Counted from the stretch's first letter, positions 11,244 to 24,305 are shown. The stretch: 64,000 nt of DNA from Tomocerus qinae (GCA_020055645.1 CM034546.1:135677875-135741874); one strand, 5' to 3'. Notes: generated by a model from the sequence alone, not told the origin. Numbers and translations: made by a program.

Positions 11244-13390
11244 ATTTGTAAACATTTCCATGAATTATTTTTCATTTTTACGATAATTGCAAGTATATCA
11301 TTTGGGTAAATCAGTGAAAATTTGGCACTTTGGCAGTTGAGCGGTTTGGCAAATTTTTCCAAAGTGCCAAGCGGAAGGTGGGGTTTGGCAGTTAATTACG
11401 AACTGTGATTGGTGGAGAGCATCTGCCAAGACTTTGCGCGACTGCCAAGCTAAAAGGCATGTGCAAATATTTGTGCACTTGGTCAAATCCCACTTGTTGT
11501 TATGACTACAACACCAAAGTTATTCACAAGCACAACATGAGTGGTAAGCCAAAGTAATAGTTGCTTGTAGTCATGGAGATAATCGTCTTACATGATTTCA
11601 AATAAATTGACTCAAATGAATTTGAAAAGTGAAATCAAAAAATATCGAAATTGCAGTTTAGCAAACATACTGCGCATGCCTCAGAACTGCAACTTTTACA
11701 TCTGCCAACTTGCCAAAAGTCCACTGATTATCCCAATTATTCACTATTAACAATTGACACAAGTAACATAGAAACGACTTACAAGATGCTCTTATTTCCA
11801 TAAATGTAGTCATGTAGTAACATCCGGCGGGGCTCGCTAAGAGGTTCAACGCCGATGTTAGCATGACAATGTCACTATGCAATTACAAGTCGTATATTAT
11901 GACAACTTTTGTTTTATTCATTGCTTCCGAGCAAATAGCTACATCCGAGTCTGGATTTACCCCATAATTTGAGTTTATTATAGCATTTACATGCCATTAG
12001 GTAAGTTTATAAAACATCAGTGGCTATTTAGCTATTTCCATAATTACAATTTGTAATAAATACCTTGGATAATATAACAGATATAATGTCTATTGTTTCA
12101 AGCGCATAAAATAATTCCTGAAGAGGCCAAAAATGTCGAAATAATTATTACGATACGCGGAATTATTTTTCAAACAGTTAATGTTTAAAAGTTTATTTGA
12201 TTTTCGATGGAAATAAAAAAAGGTTTTTATAAAAAACTAGGTGAAACCTAGCACATAAGATGTGCTAGAAAAATGCTGAAACATGTAATATTCGACTGCG
12301 ACTGCATATTAGCCAATGACAGGCCGAAGATTTCAACCGCAGAAAATTTCATAAATTCCCTGCGCGGCGTGCTAACACGAATTTCATTCATCCCTTTATT
12401 TATTGTGCAATTCCACCTCAGCTATATACTATTGGTATGATATAGATAGGTAGGTAGTTGATGAATATCTTTTGATAAACATCCCATCCAACCCATCATG
12501 ACATCCGGATGGGAAGGTATCGGTTCTCATCCAGCACACCAAACATACTCGATATCAAAGCTTAGAAGCTTAAAGAATATTTCGTAACAAGTATCTACGT
12601 ACAGGTTGCTTAATTCGAACATTTATTTATATTTGTTTGAATGCGAATTAAAAAAATAACATGTCATTTCTTACGGTCAGCTATTTCAATCCTTGTAGTC
12701 GTAAAAATAAGCTTCTTAGATAGTATGTGGTCCATTGTTTGTTATTAGATTATTCGAGTTGTTCGATTCACTCCAAAGAATGTGACAACCAAATTCCTTC
12801 CAGCCTATAATGACCATCCAGGCTACTGTACCCATCCCATCCAGCCCATCATCAACATTTAAGAAATTGCCTCCATCCAATCCAGCCCATTACCGACATC
12901 AAAGTAATTGTCCTTCCAGTCCATCCAAACATTCGGATGGGATGGTTGTTTACATCTATGGTGCGTTGGTATGCAACATACTTAAAAACATAAGGAATAT
13001 TTCACTACACATGTCCAAACTTCGCGTTTATATACTTTAATTTATATACGTAAAATGATATTTATCAGCCTCCGCCGGTAAACCTCGGCTAAGGTGGCTC
13101 AACCGATGAAAAATGGGGGATCAACCGCCACCGCCTTCTATAATATAATCGCACTAATACCTGATTATCTATGTCTTGGTAGGAGAGCTTAGGGAACCTA
13201 CATATATTACGTAACGTAAAACCCCCTCTCCCAAGTTTAGCGCAAGAGCAAGCTGTAACTCTTTTGGACATCGCCTCCTCCCATCAACTATACATAAACG
13301 TAATATATGCACGTTCCTTGAAAGCACGAAAGCAAAATGCGCATGCCCCCTCCCTCTAAACCAACTAAATGAGTTGTTTCATCTTTACTC

Positions 13391-13640
13391 TACAAAAATG
13401 TTTTGCTTTTTTTATAAAAAAGATCGGAATAAGATTTTTTAAAAGCCGTCCTTTTTTGCCATTTTTGATGTAGCAGCGTGCCATATTTACTTTACATGTA
13501 AATAAGATAAAAAAGCTAAAAAGGACTGCTTTTTTTAGAAAAAGTAGTACATTTTACCTTTTTTGAAAAAAGGAGTACATTTTACCTTTTTTGAAAAAAG
13601 GAGTACATTTTACCTTTTTTGAAAAAAGGAGTACCTTTTG
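13391..13640. repeat. Dispersed repeat ending in a 28-bp tandem array
   Basis: Three to four copies of a 28-bp unit (GTACATTTTACC followed by a T6/A6 hairpin) start at 13547, 13575, 13603 and 13631. The preceding 150 bp, with GATGTAGCAGC and TTTACATGTAAATAA motifs, matches 51955-52145, so the unit belongs to a dispersed family. Confidence 0.75.
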
Positions 13641-14056
13641 TTCATTGGTATGTATACTGTACACGGAATAACGATTATACGTTAAGAATATGTTTCAATA
13701 TATAATTATAGTGAAATTATATAATTATTATAAGTATACTACCTCGATTGGTATGGCGTTGTCAATTTTACAGTTCTACTAAGATTTCGTACTTAAATTG
13801 GACCATAGCGCTTACAATCGGCCAAATTGTAGTGCATAGTTCTTTTGGAGACATTGATAATTTGTTCATGGTTTATATATTTGATTATTATACCTTTGTT
13901 ACTTCAAAGACATTTTCTCCCTAAATTTGCTGCTTTGGAAAATTATCAGTTGCAATACTTCCTGTTATAATCCAAGTATTTTCAGTAATGGTAGCAAATT
14001 AATACACATTAATATCAGTGCTCTGCTCCGTTATATTCAATTTATTAGTGTACAAA

Positions 14057-15744
14057 ATGACTTCGTCTGATATGCTTCGGTCTTTAGACAAGTTTTTCTA
14101 TATTTTTGGAGACACATTTCACGGTTCCGTTTTCAATTGGAATTCACAAACTAAAAGACTATATCCAAATTCAAATAAAATTAAACTATCAGTTTGGGCC
14201 TTCTTTTTCGTCGACAGTGTTATGTTAAATTTGTTTGTTTCTGGTACTCTATTAATGCAAATATTTACACCATTTCTTTCTGTCGAACAAGTCACCGCCT
14301 TCACTGCCTTAATTATAATATTATCTTTGTCCCAGTTTTTTAATATTATTTTGTTCCCTATTAGAAACCAATTTTGCTCTGTTTTTAACGGCATATTCAT
14401 CCTGGACGCAACACTGTTACCTGTTACGTAAGACGCATCATTAGTGCTACTGTATTATTTAGTGGTAATAATTAGAAAGCATTGTTGAAAAATTGTTAAA
14501 TTTGTCATTAAGGTTGGTTAATAGCGGATTTACTTAAGCATATACACTTTGTGTGAATTACTTAGGATTAGATTGTAGACCGTATTTACTTAAAACTCAA
14601 AATTTCCTAAAAGTTACAGAAGGTGAACATTTCGGACTTGTGGTTCAGAAAAATTTTAAATTTCTAATAAGTTTTGAATTATAACGTTGGCGGGAATTCG
14701 TGTTTTCCCCTAACGCTATATAATTCAAAACGTATTAAGTTTTTTTTAATATTTGGGAACCACGAGTCACAGTTTCCGCCACTTTTTGGAAATTTTGATG
14801 ACTTTTGGTACTATAATAAATACGGGCTACGCTCTAATCCTAAATAATACACACAAAGTGTATGCTCAAGAAGTTACCCCACTATTAACCACCCTTAGAA
14901 TGTCTTTTTTAATTTATGTCCAGAAAAGTATAAAGATCGATGGGAGTCGTGGAATTTTAAAGGATACAAAATTCTGGAGATGATATTGAACCTTTTAACA
15001 ATCATGGCAGTATCATTATCTCTCTTGGTGTCAATTACACTCGTCTCAGTTCCATTCAGCCCTGTGGTTTATTTATTTCGACTTTTACAATTAGACTCAA
15101 TTTTATTAAGATTACTAGCCGTACCTTTTTTTACCGTGTTTGTCATTCATTTATGGGCTCCCACTCTTTTGAATATCTATTGTGGTTTGTTTTATGCAGT
15201 TATTGTAATATTTTGGCTAAAACTAATCACAACAAGAAAATCCAAAAGTGTAGCTCGTATAAAAACAAAATTGTATTTTCGTAGGCACCCATTGATTGCT
15301 TTACGTATCTACAGGGCATTGACAGTATTTAATGGTTATGCTAATTATATCGTGTTACATATTGCCGGTCCTGCAATTATTCTAGTGGCCGGATTGCTGA
15401 ATATCTTTGCTAATTTCCTTACGGTCAAAATGTACGATATTACTCCACTCAGTGCCTATATTGTTTTTCCCTTGATGGCAGTCATGGTCTCCGTTACTGA
15501 AGTGTTGGTCATCCCAGCTCTGACTTTGGTCAACACTAAATCCCTGGAATTTATTCACGAAAGAAGGAGCCACTGCAATCCTTTCATTCGGAGAATCGTA
15601 AAAAGCATGAGCCCATTGGGATTTGTAATGGGACCATTTTTTGTCATGAAGAAATCGACCACGTTTACTTTTCTTCAGGTAGTGATGACACATACAATGA
15701 ACATGATATTGTCTGTCAATGGTACGAATCATTTAACCGAATGA
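14057..15744 (+). CDS. Seven-TM receptor-like protein, array copy B, splice-donor disrupted
   Basis: Exon 1 starts at the ATG at 14057 and exon 2 runs from 14924 to 15744 (272 residues, fully open). In copies A, C and E exon 1 is exactly 364 nt and ends in phase 1; here position 364 is 14420, but the 7-nt string CTGTTAC is repeated at 14414-14420 and 14421-14427, so the GTAAGA donor at 14428 is in phase 2. Splicing from it to 14924 gives an early in-frame stop. A weak alternative pair (donor 14423, acceptor ending 14928) would restore the frame with one residue change. All hydrophobic segments and the TTRKSKS, VNTKSLEF and STTFTFLQVV motifs are intact. Either a young pseudogene or a copy with shifted splice sites. 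The intron is enlarged by a MITE. Confidence 0.75.
14509..14897. mobile_element. TA-flanked foldback MITE in the intron of copy B
   Basis: Left arm starts AAGGTTGGTTAATAG and right arm ends CTATTAACCACCCT, flanked by TA on both sides. The inverted similarity continues inward for about 90 bp (ACACTTTGTGTG, TTAGGATTAGA). The ends and the TA flanks suggest mobilisation by a Tc1/mariner-type transposase. Confidence 0.75.
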
Positions 15745-16635
15745 CTGCTGATCAAAATGTGCTCAGCTCATATTTATATTAATGAATGTTCAAATTGAAT
15801 GCCAAAAGTATAATAAATTAAATTGTCTCTTATTTTTCGATTGGAATTGCAACTTATTTTTATGACAGCATATTTTTAGTATTGATTAATGGTATGAAAA
15901 ACAAAAACAACTTAATATTGCTAAAAATGGCAAACGAAATTAGGTTGTTTATATTTAAAGCACTAAGGATTTCTAAAAGTAGCAATTTTAGTCCTATTAG
16001 TAGGTATCAAGCACTCTCCCGTAATGAAAAGCTAAAATCTAGTTTTTTATTGTCCTTCACATCTGTGGTCTTTTATTTTGGTTTGCATTAACGTAATGAC
16101 ATCAACTAAGGCACATATCCAGGGGGTGCAAGGGGACGAAGGCGAAACACCCCCTAATGCTGAGAAAAAGTGAATTTTTCTTAAAGAAATAAAAAATTGC
16201 ACTTCTAGCTTCGCATAAGCTACTCACTGATTTTATTCCTAGTGAAATAGAAATGATTTTCGCAGAAATTTTCCGATTAGTTTTCCGAGTACTATTTTCA
16301 TCATTACCATGTGACTACAGCTTTAAACGCCTGTATATAATACTCAGAAAACTAACCACTTGATCGAAAATCATATCGATTTCACATGGAATAACATTAG
16401 TAAGTGTTTGTGATTATTTATTGTTGGGTCGCTCAACCAATTTTCTGGATACATGGCTGATTATACTGATAAAACATTCCCGAATTGTTGTCCTTCAAGA
16501 TCTACCCAAATATTACAGTAATTCTCTTGTTGCAAGTATCGAAACAGCAATCTATCAAGGAACTGTCGTAATATAGCAGTGTATGTACTATAAAGAATAA
16601 AGACGGCTACTTCATTCGAATTGTCAGTTTGAAAA
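15745..16635. other. Intergenic, no gene seen
   Basis: Spacer between copies B and C. A decayed repeat beginning ATATCCAGGGGGTGCAAGG (near 16116) belongs to a dispersed family seen elsewhere in the window. The 15 bp before the next ATG (TTGTCAGTTTGAAAA) resemble those before copies E and G. Confidence 0.5.
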
Positions 16636-17985
16636 ATGACTTCGTCCGTTATGGTCAGGTCTTTGGACCACTTTTTTAACATTTTCGGCGATACGTTTTA
16701 TGCTTCCTTTTTCACTTGGAAGTCACGAAGTAAAACGCTTCACGTAAATGAAAATAAAGTACAATTGTCTACATGGGCAATATTTTTTTTCATTAGTATT
16801 ATCTTTAATTTGTTTATTTGTGTAACTCTATTAATACAAATATACAGGCCATTTCTTTCTGTCGAACAAGTCGTTGCCTTTATTACTTCAATGCTATTTT
16901 TGTCGTTGTCCCAGTTTTTCAATATTTTTATATTTCCCATTAGAAGTCAATTTTGCTATGTTATCAACGGCGTCTTCATCCTGGATGCAACAATGCTACG
17001 TAAGTGAGATTTTAAAAATTATACTTTAGGTATTAAAATTTGTTCAAAATATATTATGGTTCTATTCCGTAGTGACTATTAATATTATTTTAACGAACTA
17101 TAAATAAATACCACATTTTTTACATTTTTATCGAATTTATTTAATGTATTTCAAGGAAGATACAAAGATCGTTGGGAATCTTGGCATTTTCAAGAGTACA
17201 AGATTTTGGAAATGTTATTGAACTTCTTAACAAAAATGGCGCTGTCAACATCTATTCTTGTGTCAATTACACTCGTCTCAGTTCCATTCAGCCCTTTAAT
17301 TTATATATTTCGACTTTTAGAAATAGACTCACTTTTGGTTAGACTAATAGTGTTTCCCTTCTCTACCATCTTTATAATCCATGTATGGGCCTCTGTTCTG
17401 CCTAGTATATATTGTGGCTTACTCTTTGCAATTATCATTACATTTTGGTTGAAATTAATAACAGCTAGAAAGTCGAAAAACCTGTCCTATTTCAAAACAA
17501 AAATATACTTTAGAAGCCATCCATTAGCTGCCTTAAATATTTACCAGGCATTGGCAATAAGCAATATATATTTGAATTATATCTTAGTAAATACCATCGC
17601 TCCTGTAGCTTTGTTGGTAGCGGGATTGATAAACATCTTGATGAATTTCTTTGCTGTCCATATGTACAATAAAATTCCATTCAGTAGCTATTTCTTTTTC
17701 CCTGTAATGGCGAGCATAGTTCTCTTAACTGAAGCACTGGTCATTCCATCTCTCACCTTGATCCACACAAAATCCCTGGAGTTTATCCATGAGACTAGGA
17801 GACACTGTCACCCCGTCATTCGGAGAGTCGCTAAAAGCATAAGGACAATGGGGTTTGTAGCAGGACCATTTTTTATTATGAAGAAGTCGACGACCTTTAC
17901 TTTCCTTCAGGTAGTAATGGCACATACCATGAATATTGTTTTGTCCGTAAATATTACTAATATACTATTGGAATATGAAATGTGA
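16636..17985 (+). CDS. Seven-TM receptor-like protein, array copy C
   Basis: Exons 16636-16999 (364 nt, donor CGTAAGT) and 17156-17985 give 397 residues with a phase-1 intron, the same gene structure as copy A. Hydrophobic segments match copy A. Conserved motifs are TARKSKNL, HTKSLEF, GFVAGPFF and STTFTFLQVV. The acceptor is AAG rather than CAG. Closest in sequence to copy B and to the relic at 19318-20035, so these three form a local subgroup. The C-terminus is slightly longer (ends ILLEYEM). Role inferred only from membrane topology and family expansion. Confidence 0.85.
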
Positions 17986-18061
17986 TGAATTATAAACTGA
18001 TATAAGGAATAATAATAGTATGCTAATAGGCACTACATTATGATCATATAAATCATATCCC

Positions 18062-18214
18062 TTAAGGATGCAAAAGACCTTAATCCACTTTTCATTGGGC
18101 AGGGGAAAGGGTCTCCATTCAATGTACGTAAATTTTATTAAGGTCATTTTCACTGCCAAACAAAAAGTGTCTAAACTAAAAAACAAAACAAAAAAAGGTC
18201 TTTTGCATCCTTAA
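18062..18214. mobile_element. TTAA-flanked MITE, 153 bp
   Basis: It starts TTAAGGATGCAAAAGACCTT and ends with the exact reverse complement, with TTAA at both ends as the target-site duplication. Flanks extend the symmetry (CCC and GGG). TTAA duplication is the hallmark of piggyBac-type transposition. Non-coding. Confidence 0.8.
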
Positions 18215-19317
18215 GGGACGATGTAAACTATTTAATATATTTTACTGTATATATTTGTGTTATTTGTAAGTACAAGTGATACTAGTTGTTCCGAAGTGCG
18301 TATAATACCATTTACTGTTTAAAATAGTATTATAAAATGAGCTATTTTTGTTACAAAGATATGTACTGTCTTTTGACAGACTAGTGGAATGACAAAGACA
18401 ATCCAATAAGATAAATCTAATAAAATTAAATATTAAACCCACATTTTATTAACCAAACAATTGACAAGTCTCATCACTACAATCAATCATTTGATTGAGT
18501 ATTTGCAAGTTGAACTTTGTCCTTTTGTATTTTAAACGTTTGTAGATTGGATTTGGTAAATAGGTAGCTCTTAAATGTTTAATAGTACATTGGAGTTTTT
18601 AAATGACTCTTCCTGTACTAATCTACTGAGATTAAAAGATAAAAACTTACTTTCCCATTTAAATTACATGTTTTCTTACAATTTAAGTACAGATATTGCA
18701 CGAGATGTACAAGTATTCGCTTTCTATCTCTGTAAAATTTATAAAATCGATGAATATTGAATTTTAAATTGAAACTGTGAAAAGTAGAAGCAACTTCAAC
18801 TTTGAGTCGACTATTATATACAATTACTTTGTTTTTTATAATGTCAAAAAAATTTCTTCGTTCGTAGAATATATTGTAATAACAGCACCATTGCATTAAT
18901 TTATATAATTATTGTTAGGGATGTTCTTATTGAAAGCATTATCTATGGTAAGTACAATTGAAACTTCTGAACAACAAAACATTTAAATAAATCGATTTCT
19001 AACCTTCATTTTAAGTTAAGTTCAGGAAATAATATATTTATCTAGTTGTAGTAGCTATAAGTGTATATCATAATTTTTCTATTTTATAAAAATCGGTCTG
19101 CTGGGAATTTTTGTACCAAATAACCTCGGTTGTAGAATAGCATAGCATTATACTTGCAAATGTAATTACTGTTTTTGCCAACTCAGTCTAGTAACTAGTA
19201 TTTCAGTAGAACACGTGTTATAAGTAGCAATCATATCTAGGATGTTTTACATTGTAAAAAAAATAAGGTGTAATATTTTATTGCTTTATTCGACTGCCTA
19301 ACTGTCTACTTTGAGAA

Positions 19318-20035
19318 GTGGCATCATCTGCTATGCTTTTGTATTTAGACCATTTTAGTTGGAAGTCACAAATTAATATTCATATAATTATATTCATATA
19401 ATACATTCAAATAAAATTGTATTGGGAACTCTTTACCTCCTTTGATGTTCTGTTTATTTGTTTGCTTGCGAAACTCTATCGATATTGATGCTAATATATA
19501 CTACCTTTCTTTCCGCCGAACAAGTTATCCTTCAGTAGTTTTAATGTAATATTTTATTATAGTATTATTCTTGACACAATTTTTCAACATAGTTTTGTTC
19601 TCTATTAAAAAAGAATTTGGTACCTGGGCACTTTCTTCGCCAATACTATAGTTACGCCAAATATTTTTTTAGAAATCGTACTAAAAATGCTGCATAAAAA
19701 TTGTATTTGCATCTCCATGATAGTACAAAATAATTAGGAATCGCAGAACTTTCAAGAATTCAAAATTTTAAAAATGTTAATAAATTTTTTAACTGCAATG
19801 GGTATGTCAACATCTATGCATTACACAGGTTGCAGTTTTATTCAGCACTATTATTTTTATTCGCGAAAGCAGAAGATATAATTATTCGGAACGTCGTGTT
19901 AGAAGCATGAAGACAATGGGGTTTGTAATAGGGCCGTTTTTATCATGAAGAAAGCGACAACTTTAATTTTTATCCATGTGCTAACGATAAAATGGTACCA
20001 ACGGTGAGCCTATGAAGTCCGTAAACGTTACGAAT
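19318..20035 (+). pseudogene. Decayed seven-TM receptor-like copy
   Basis: Exon 1 remnants start at 19318 with GTG in place of ATG (then ASSAML), miss about 13 codons, and carry frameshifts through the first two hydrophobic segments. Exon 2 remnants are present at 19738-19830 (NFQEFKILK-like, LINFLTAMGMSTS) and jump directly to the C-terminal part at 19865-19985 (RRVRSMKTMGFVIGPF, shifted in frame). Most like copy C, whose corresponding text is RRVAKSIRTMGFVAGPF. A large internal deletion removes most of exon 2. Confidence 0.85.
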
Positions 20036-20911
20036 GAATTTAGGTATTCTGATTTTCTGAATATCTAAATACCTCTTATTAGATAAAACCAAATTACGTT
20101 AACACACCTGAAAATATTTTTAGAGTAATAGTAATAATAAACCATGTCAAATGGATGTAAAAAAGTAGCGGAAATAACCATAGGGCTTGCCACGTTAAAT
20201 GACGTTTTTATTCCATTTTTCAAATGACCTTTGACCTTTTCATCCAGATGACTTGATATTGACGTGACATACGAATAATCTTTCGAACGAGCTTTCTCAT
20301 GACGTTCTACAATGTCTATAAGGGTCAATTGAAAGTCATTCATTCATCAACACTTAACCAGCACTAGTGTAGGGCGTATTGATTTTAATTGTATTCTATT
20401 CTATTTTTAGCCAAAGCAATGAAGAACCACGGAAGTCATTTTGATAATTTTTTTTTCTGTCTGATGGTATGGTCATCGACCGTTTTTTGTAACGTGGAAT
20501 ACAATGTTCTTCAAAGTGCTAAAATAGATGTTTTATTGTAACTGGAATTCTTTCAATGACCTATTGGGTGATATTTGGAAAACCAGTCACAGCTTGACAG
20601 CCAGCACTGACAACGCCCATATACATTATACTGTGAAATAATAAATAAGAGCGACATTTAAAACAGCTGTAAAAAGCCTGAACATCAGAATGAAAAGAGT
20701 AGAAGAATAAAGATGAATAAATTGAAAATCTGATATAATTATATTAGATCATTAGATATATTAGATTAAGATAATTTGTGATGAAATGAGAATTTGTGAG
20801 GTAGCTATGCAAATAAATACTAGAAAGAGTCGACTTTATTTGGTGAAAATAATAAAAGCAGGGAAAGACAGAAGACCGATGGGAAATCTTTTATCACAAA
20901 ACGAAATGACT

Positions 20912-22974
20912 CTATGAAAACATGTTGACTTTTAATTCATTGATTTTGACATTAGCCTTGTAGAACTCAATGTAGCTGTCGTGGATACTGACAGATTTCT
21001 TGGCATCCACCTCGTGTAGACCGTATTTGAGGAACTGAAGAAGCGTCATCGCGGCTAATCTGTCGTTGAAGTTGATTTCTAAATCTGCATCGCAGTCAGT
21101 ACATTGGTTCTCAATGTTTTGTTTATCTTGAGCGAATTTGGAGAATCCCATCCTAGCAGCGATGATAGCGTGACGTGTAGCTGCCACCAAATGCAGACGG
21201 AATAAGTTACGCGTTTGATCCACCAACCTCAAAACCAAATCAATGGCTGTGTTGGCTGATCTTGTGATTCTTTTGCCATCAGGTGATTCAGGCTTCGCGA
21301 TCGGATTTTTGATACGTTGCACGAGTGCCTGACTGAATACGGTCAATCCTGCAGCTGTTCCTCCAAGCACCTGTTCATGGAAATTCAATTTCGGGTTTTT
21401 CCTGAAAAATCAAATCAATTCATGTAAATCTGAAATCATTGAAATTAATTATATTGCAATGCTTTAACCATACGCTTTCTTGTATTCTATATCAAAATGG
21501 AAGGTTTTGTCTTCTGGTTTAAAGTTGATAACTTTCAACTCCAACATCTTCTCCAATTGAGCTTTGATGACAGCCACACATTCGGTTCTTAGTACGATCA
21601 AATAAAAGTCTAATGCTGCTTCGGCGTCCTTGATGTTGTCTAAATCAGAAGGCTGCCATGGCTTTGCTGGACAATTTCCAAAACCAAAGAATGAAACATC
21701 TTCATGAGCTTCAGCATAGCTCCCTTTGACTGGCTTAATGTATTGAGTTTTCCATCCAGGAAAGTCCAATGCAGTGGAGAATTCACCGCCTGCCGGAATT
21801 ATTATTGCAAATTAATAAAAACTGTCAATGAAATTCAATTGATCGGATTCACTCATCACTTACTTCGTTTCCTACGTTGGCCACAAGCTTTTCCTCCCTT
21901 AGCACCCAGAGCAGCACACAAGGCATTTTGATGTCCTATTTTATATGCAATGCATCATTAGAATAATATTATTAAAAAATTACGTCTTTAGGTTATTGAT
22001 TTTACCTGCATCAATAGAACCAGTTGCTCTGCAATTTAGAATTATTTAACATGGTTATAATTTTTGAAGTCAATTCTCTAAAAAACATCGTTTAATTATA
22101 AAATTACCCAGGATGTCCTTCATGAGCAGCATCGCCACCACTAACAGCACGGCCCTGCATGTTTCTCTCGCTTTCTAAATCTCTGTACAAGTCATAAACG
22201 TCATCTGGATCTCCACTGGTAACGACAAAGTGGTCAGCGGTGATTTCTTTGGTTTCTTGGAAATAAGTTTTCTTGGGGATGTAACGTTGGGGTGGTTTGA
22301 CAATTCCATTCACACCTGCTTTTGGAGGATCATCAGCGAAGAGACAGGGAATAATGATACTGGACGTACAGAAATGGGAATTGAGCAATAATGTAGTTCC
22401 CCCGGGAATTAAATGTTCATCCCAAAGATCCCATTCGATTTTGTATTTACGCCCTTCAATCTCAAGTGGCTCATCATCTAGGTCACCCGCATCACTAAAA
22501 TGTAAATTGCGATAAAGGCATGATAATCGTTCAATTATGTATTTTTTACTGAAAATCTATCTCACTGTACCGAATGTAAGCTGAGGCAGCAAAGTATTCA
22601 GGATTTCTTCTATCAGCAGGCATTGAATTTTTCTTCAATGCAACATAGACTCGCTTCCGCTTTTTGAAAACTAATTCGTCTTCCTCTGAAGTGAAGACGA
22701 CTATTTCTCTATTTGTGTCATTCCTCGTCGTCACGTATTCAAATTCTTTACCATTGGGCAGAGTGTATCTTATTTCTCCTGTTGCACGATCCTTCTTTTG
22801 AGTGAAAATCGGATCTGTTAGAAAACAATCTTCTGGGATTTTGTGACCGTACTCCTTAATTAATTTTATGGCTTCCTTCTCAAAAGTTGAAACTTCTCCG
22901 GATACAAAAATTATGAAAGACGACAGAAGACCAACTGAGAGCAGAAGGCTTGTGGCAGCCTGAAGAGAACCCAT
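20912..22974 (-). CDS. Secreted 563-residue protein with furin-type site, copy 1
   Basis: Six exons: 22974-22571, 22494-22108, 22028-22006 (a 23-nt micro-exon), 21935-21864, 21789-21474, 21401-20912, in one continuous frame ending in TAG. The start at 22974 (MGSLQAATSLLL) aligns with the only start of copy 2; an upstream in-frame ATG at 23037 lies too close to the cap site. Residues 1-28 look like a signal peptide. Around residue 295 the sequence CAALGAKGGKACGQRRKRS gives a dibasic RRKR site typical for furin, which would split the protein into halves of about 295 and 265 residues. The C-terminal half is rich in predicted helices and has a CTDCD motif. I recognise no domain. A TATA box lies at 23066-23074. 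Possible poly(A) signal at 20840-20835 (AATAAA on the minus strand). Confidence 0.88.
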
Positions 22975-23065
22975 AGTAGGTATGTAGGAACGAGAGCAGT
23001 CAATTAGTATGTTTCTCTTCTCCCAAATGGCAGCCAATAATAGACATTTTTATTCTCTCGTCCTA

Positions 23066-23074
23066 CCTTATATA
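23066..23074 (-). promoter_or_regulatory. TATA box of secreted gene copy 1
   Basis: On the minus strand the sequence reads TATATAAGG, about 95 bp upstream of the ATG at 22974 and at the same relative place as the TATA box of copy 2. Confidence 0.75.
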
Positions 23075-23330
23075 CCCATCAAAAATATATACATACACGG
23101 AAATGTTCCGAATACATTCATATCATTGCTCCCCAAGCTTCACTCTAAAATTATTTTTTATTCAGGGCCGTGAAGAGAAAAATTATCTCTGGGGCTATGT
23201 TTTCGGAATCACGCTGATTATATGTAAAATAATTAATTTTTACAACCGACAAATTTGAAGTTGAAATAAATAATTCTCAAAAGCAGGGTCCTATATTGTT
23301 CGGACGAAATGAAAATAGTAATGGATGAAA

Positions 23331-23473
23331 TTAGTTTTGTTCATGGACGATATTAGTTTTGTTCATGGACGATATTAGTTTTGTTCATGGACGATATTAG
23401 TTTTGTTCATGGACGATATTAGTTTTGTTCATGGACGATATTAGTTTTGTTCATGGACGATATTAGTTTTGTC
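23331..23473. repeat. 22-bp tandem repeat, six copies plus a part
   Basis: Unit TTAGTTTTGTTCATGGACGA+TA repeats perfectly from 23331 at 22-bp steps. No variation between the central copies indicates recent expansion. Confidence 0.92.
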
Positions 23474-23869
23474 CAAATTACACCATTCGTCCTATTTCAT
23501 CCACCGCAAACCTGTTTTAAAGCAAAAATTTATTTTTCTTTGATTTCCTTTGAGGTGGCAGGCTCCCCCCCCCCTCGGCCCCTCTTTATTCGGCCCTGAA
23601 GACAATTTTCAGTTTTTATCCACTTCCTTTTTGTCAGAGGGAGGCAAAACTCAAGGCCGCAGCCAGAAAAAGATTTCGGGAGGGACCCAATGAGATATAG
23701 GTAGGTGAAAATATATATCATTTTTGCGCGAAGTGTGAAAATTTTTCGATTTGAAGGAAAAAATTCTTTTCTTCCATATCGTAGTGAGCTAGGGCCCCCT
23801 GTCATCCCTCCCTGCAGCTCTGGCAAAACTAAATAATAAACGATTCCATCCTACAAACCCAGAGTATAA

Positions 23870-24305
23870 AGTCGGCATGCCGTAAATTCTTTTCAGATGC
23901 CGCATGCCGTAAATGCCGTAAAAGCCGAAAATGCCGTAAAATACATAATACACGTAATTGACAGTTTAATGGTAATTTTTAACTAATGGAAGAACAAAAA
24001 ATATAATTTTGATCATTTTATAATAAATGATAACTGTCATAAGTTATCAAATGAGTTTTCCCTTTTCAAAGCTTTTTAGCCACTATGAGTGGCATAAAAT
24101 CATGTTAATACACAATTTTGATGTATAAAAGCACTTAAAACGTGTTATTTCTCACTTCCCACATCAATTTATGTGTATAAACAGCTAAAAACTTAAAAAA
24201 TAATTTACGGCATTTACGGCATTTACTGCATGCCACCAAATACCAAATGCCGTAAATTCAATTTACGGCATTTACGGCATGCGGCATTTACGGCACACTC
24301 GACAC
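23870..24305. mobile_element. Inverted-repeat element rich in TGCCGTAAA motifs
   Basis: The left end holds repeated GCCGTAAATGCCGTAAA and the right end holds the inverse TTTACGGCATTTACGGCAT, around an AT-rich core of about 250 bp. GCATGCCG occurs in both arms. Non-coding; resembles a foldback or MITE element with subterminal repeats. Confidence 0.7.

Larger units (their letters stand above)
10743..14056. other. Intergenic with repeats, no gene seen
   Basis: This contains a 238-bp MITE (11006-11243), a cluster of TTGGCA/TGCCAA half-sites at 11310-11480, loosely repeated CCCATCCAGCCCATC-like motifs at 12480-12540 and 12810-12945, and a 28-bp tandem repeat at 13547-13640. No exon consistent with the neighbouring receptor family was found. 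Confidence 0.5.

Noticed and set aside
22975-23037. Upstream ATG adding 21 residues to secreted copy 1
   Set aside because: No counterpart in copy 2, and it would bury the signal peptide; it also lies right at the expected transcription start.
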